DNA of 5,687 bases from DYGX01 sp035325905 (GTDB lineage: Bacteria; Chloroflexota; Anaerolineae; Aggregatilineales; Aggregatilineaceae), in assembly GCA_035325905.1 (NCBI GenBank), contig DAOKYY010000148.1:1-5687 (forward strand), read 5' to 3'. Shown piece by piece: positions 5,632 through 5,687 of the stretch. A program made the position numbers and the translations under genes. The notes below the pieces were generated by a model that made no database searches, was not told the origin of the DNA, and worked only from the letters and a program-made list of their open reading frames with translations. Position 1 is the first letter of the stretch; the number at the start of each line of letters is the position of its first letter.

Positions 5632-5665
5632 AGCAATTAGGGGTGAGCTTTGAGCTAACTGCTGC
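5630..5665 (+). terminator. Imperfect hairpin downstream of the MoeB-rhodanese gene, weak terminator candidate
   Basis: GCAGCAATTAG (5630-5640) pairs with CTAACTGCTGC (5655-5665) over a 14-nt loop, with one A-C mismatch. It starts 15 nt after the stop codon. No T-run follows, so intrinsic termination is doubtful; it may belong to the surrounding intergenic repeat. Confidence 0.25.
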
Positions 5666-5687
5666 CTGTAGAGCTTGTTATGCACTT

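Noticed and set aside
1..5687. CRISPR arrays, tRNA or rRNA genes, insertion sequences
   Set aside because: I saw no regularly spaced repeats, no cloverleaf-like sequences, no transposase motifs and no terminal inverted repeats around any gene.

Overview
The window is GC-rich and densely coding, with short gaps and overlapping start/stop codons. It looks like a chromosomal region of a high-GC bacterium. No gene here identifies the lineage. Compact E2/JAB/E1 operons beside a MoeB-rhodanese fusion would fit Chloroflexota or a similar environmental lineage, but that is a low-confidence guess.

Minus strand, positions 4210 down to 1: five genes run in one direction and look like one operon. In transcription order they are (1) a 260-aa protein with two N-terminal membrane helices and a soluble domain; (2) a 228-aa single-helix membrane-anchored paralogue of it, 13 nt downstream; (3) a 160-aa ubiquitin-conjugating (E2/UBC-fold) protein with a clear catalytic Cys97, 48 nt further on; (4) a 441-aa protein with an N-terminal JAB/JAMM domain, a Pro/Ala/Glu-rich linker and a second, cysteine-less E2-like domain, overlapping the E2 gene by 7 nt; (5) an E1-like ThiF-fold adenylyltransferase, overlapping by 1 nt and cut off by the left edge after 292 codons. 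The set has an activating, a conjugating and a deconjugating enzyme, but no ubiquitin-like modifier is visible. It would have to lie beyond the left edge, be encoded elsewhere, or be replaced by something unusual.

Positions 4211-4457 form a divergent intergenic region holding ribosome binding sites for both flanking genes, a weak -10-like AT patch for the operon and a 10-bp hairpin upstream of the plus-strand gene.

Plus strand, 4458-5615: a complete MoeB-type adenylyltransferase fused to an active-looking rhodanese domain. It normally activates and sulfurates MoaD- or ThiS-type ubiquitin-like sulfur carriers. It is followed by an AT-richer tail (5616-5687) with short GAGC-containing repeats and an imperfect hairpin.

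The most interesting content is the E2-JAB-E1 cassette preceded by two membrane-anchored paralogues. The E2-JAB-E1 order matches bacterial Bil-type ubiquitin-like conjugation systems, but the place usually held by the modifier gene is taken by a membrane protein. The JAB domain has Gln in place of the second metal-binding His, and the E1-like protein lacks the Cys seen at the usual catalytic position in its MoeB neighbour.
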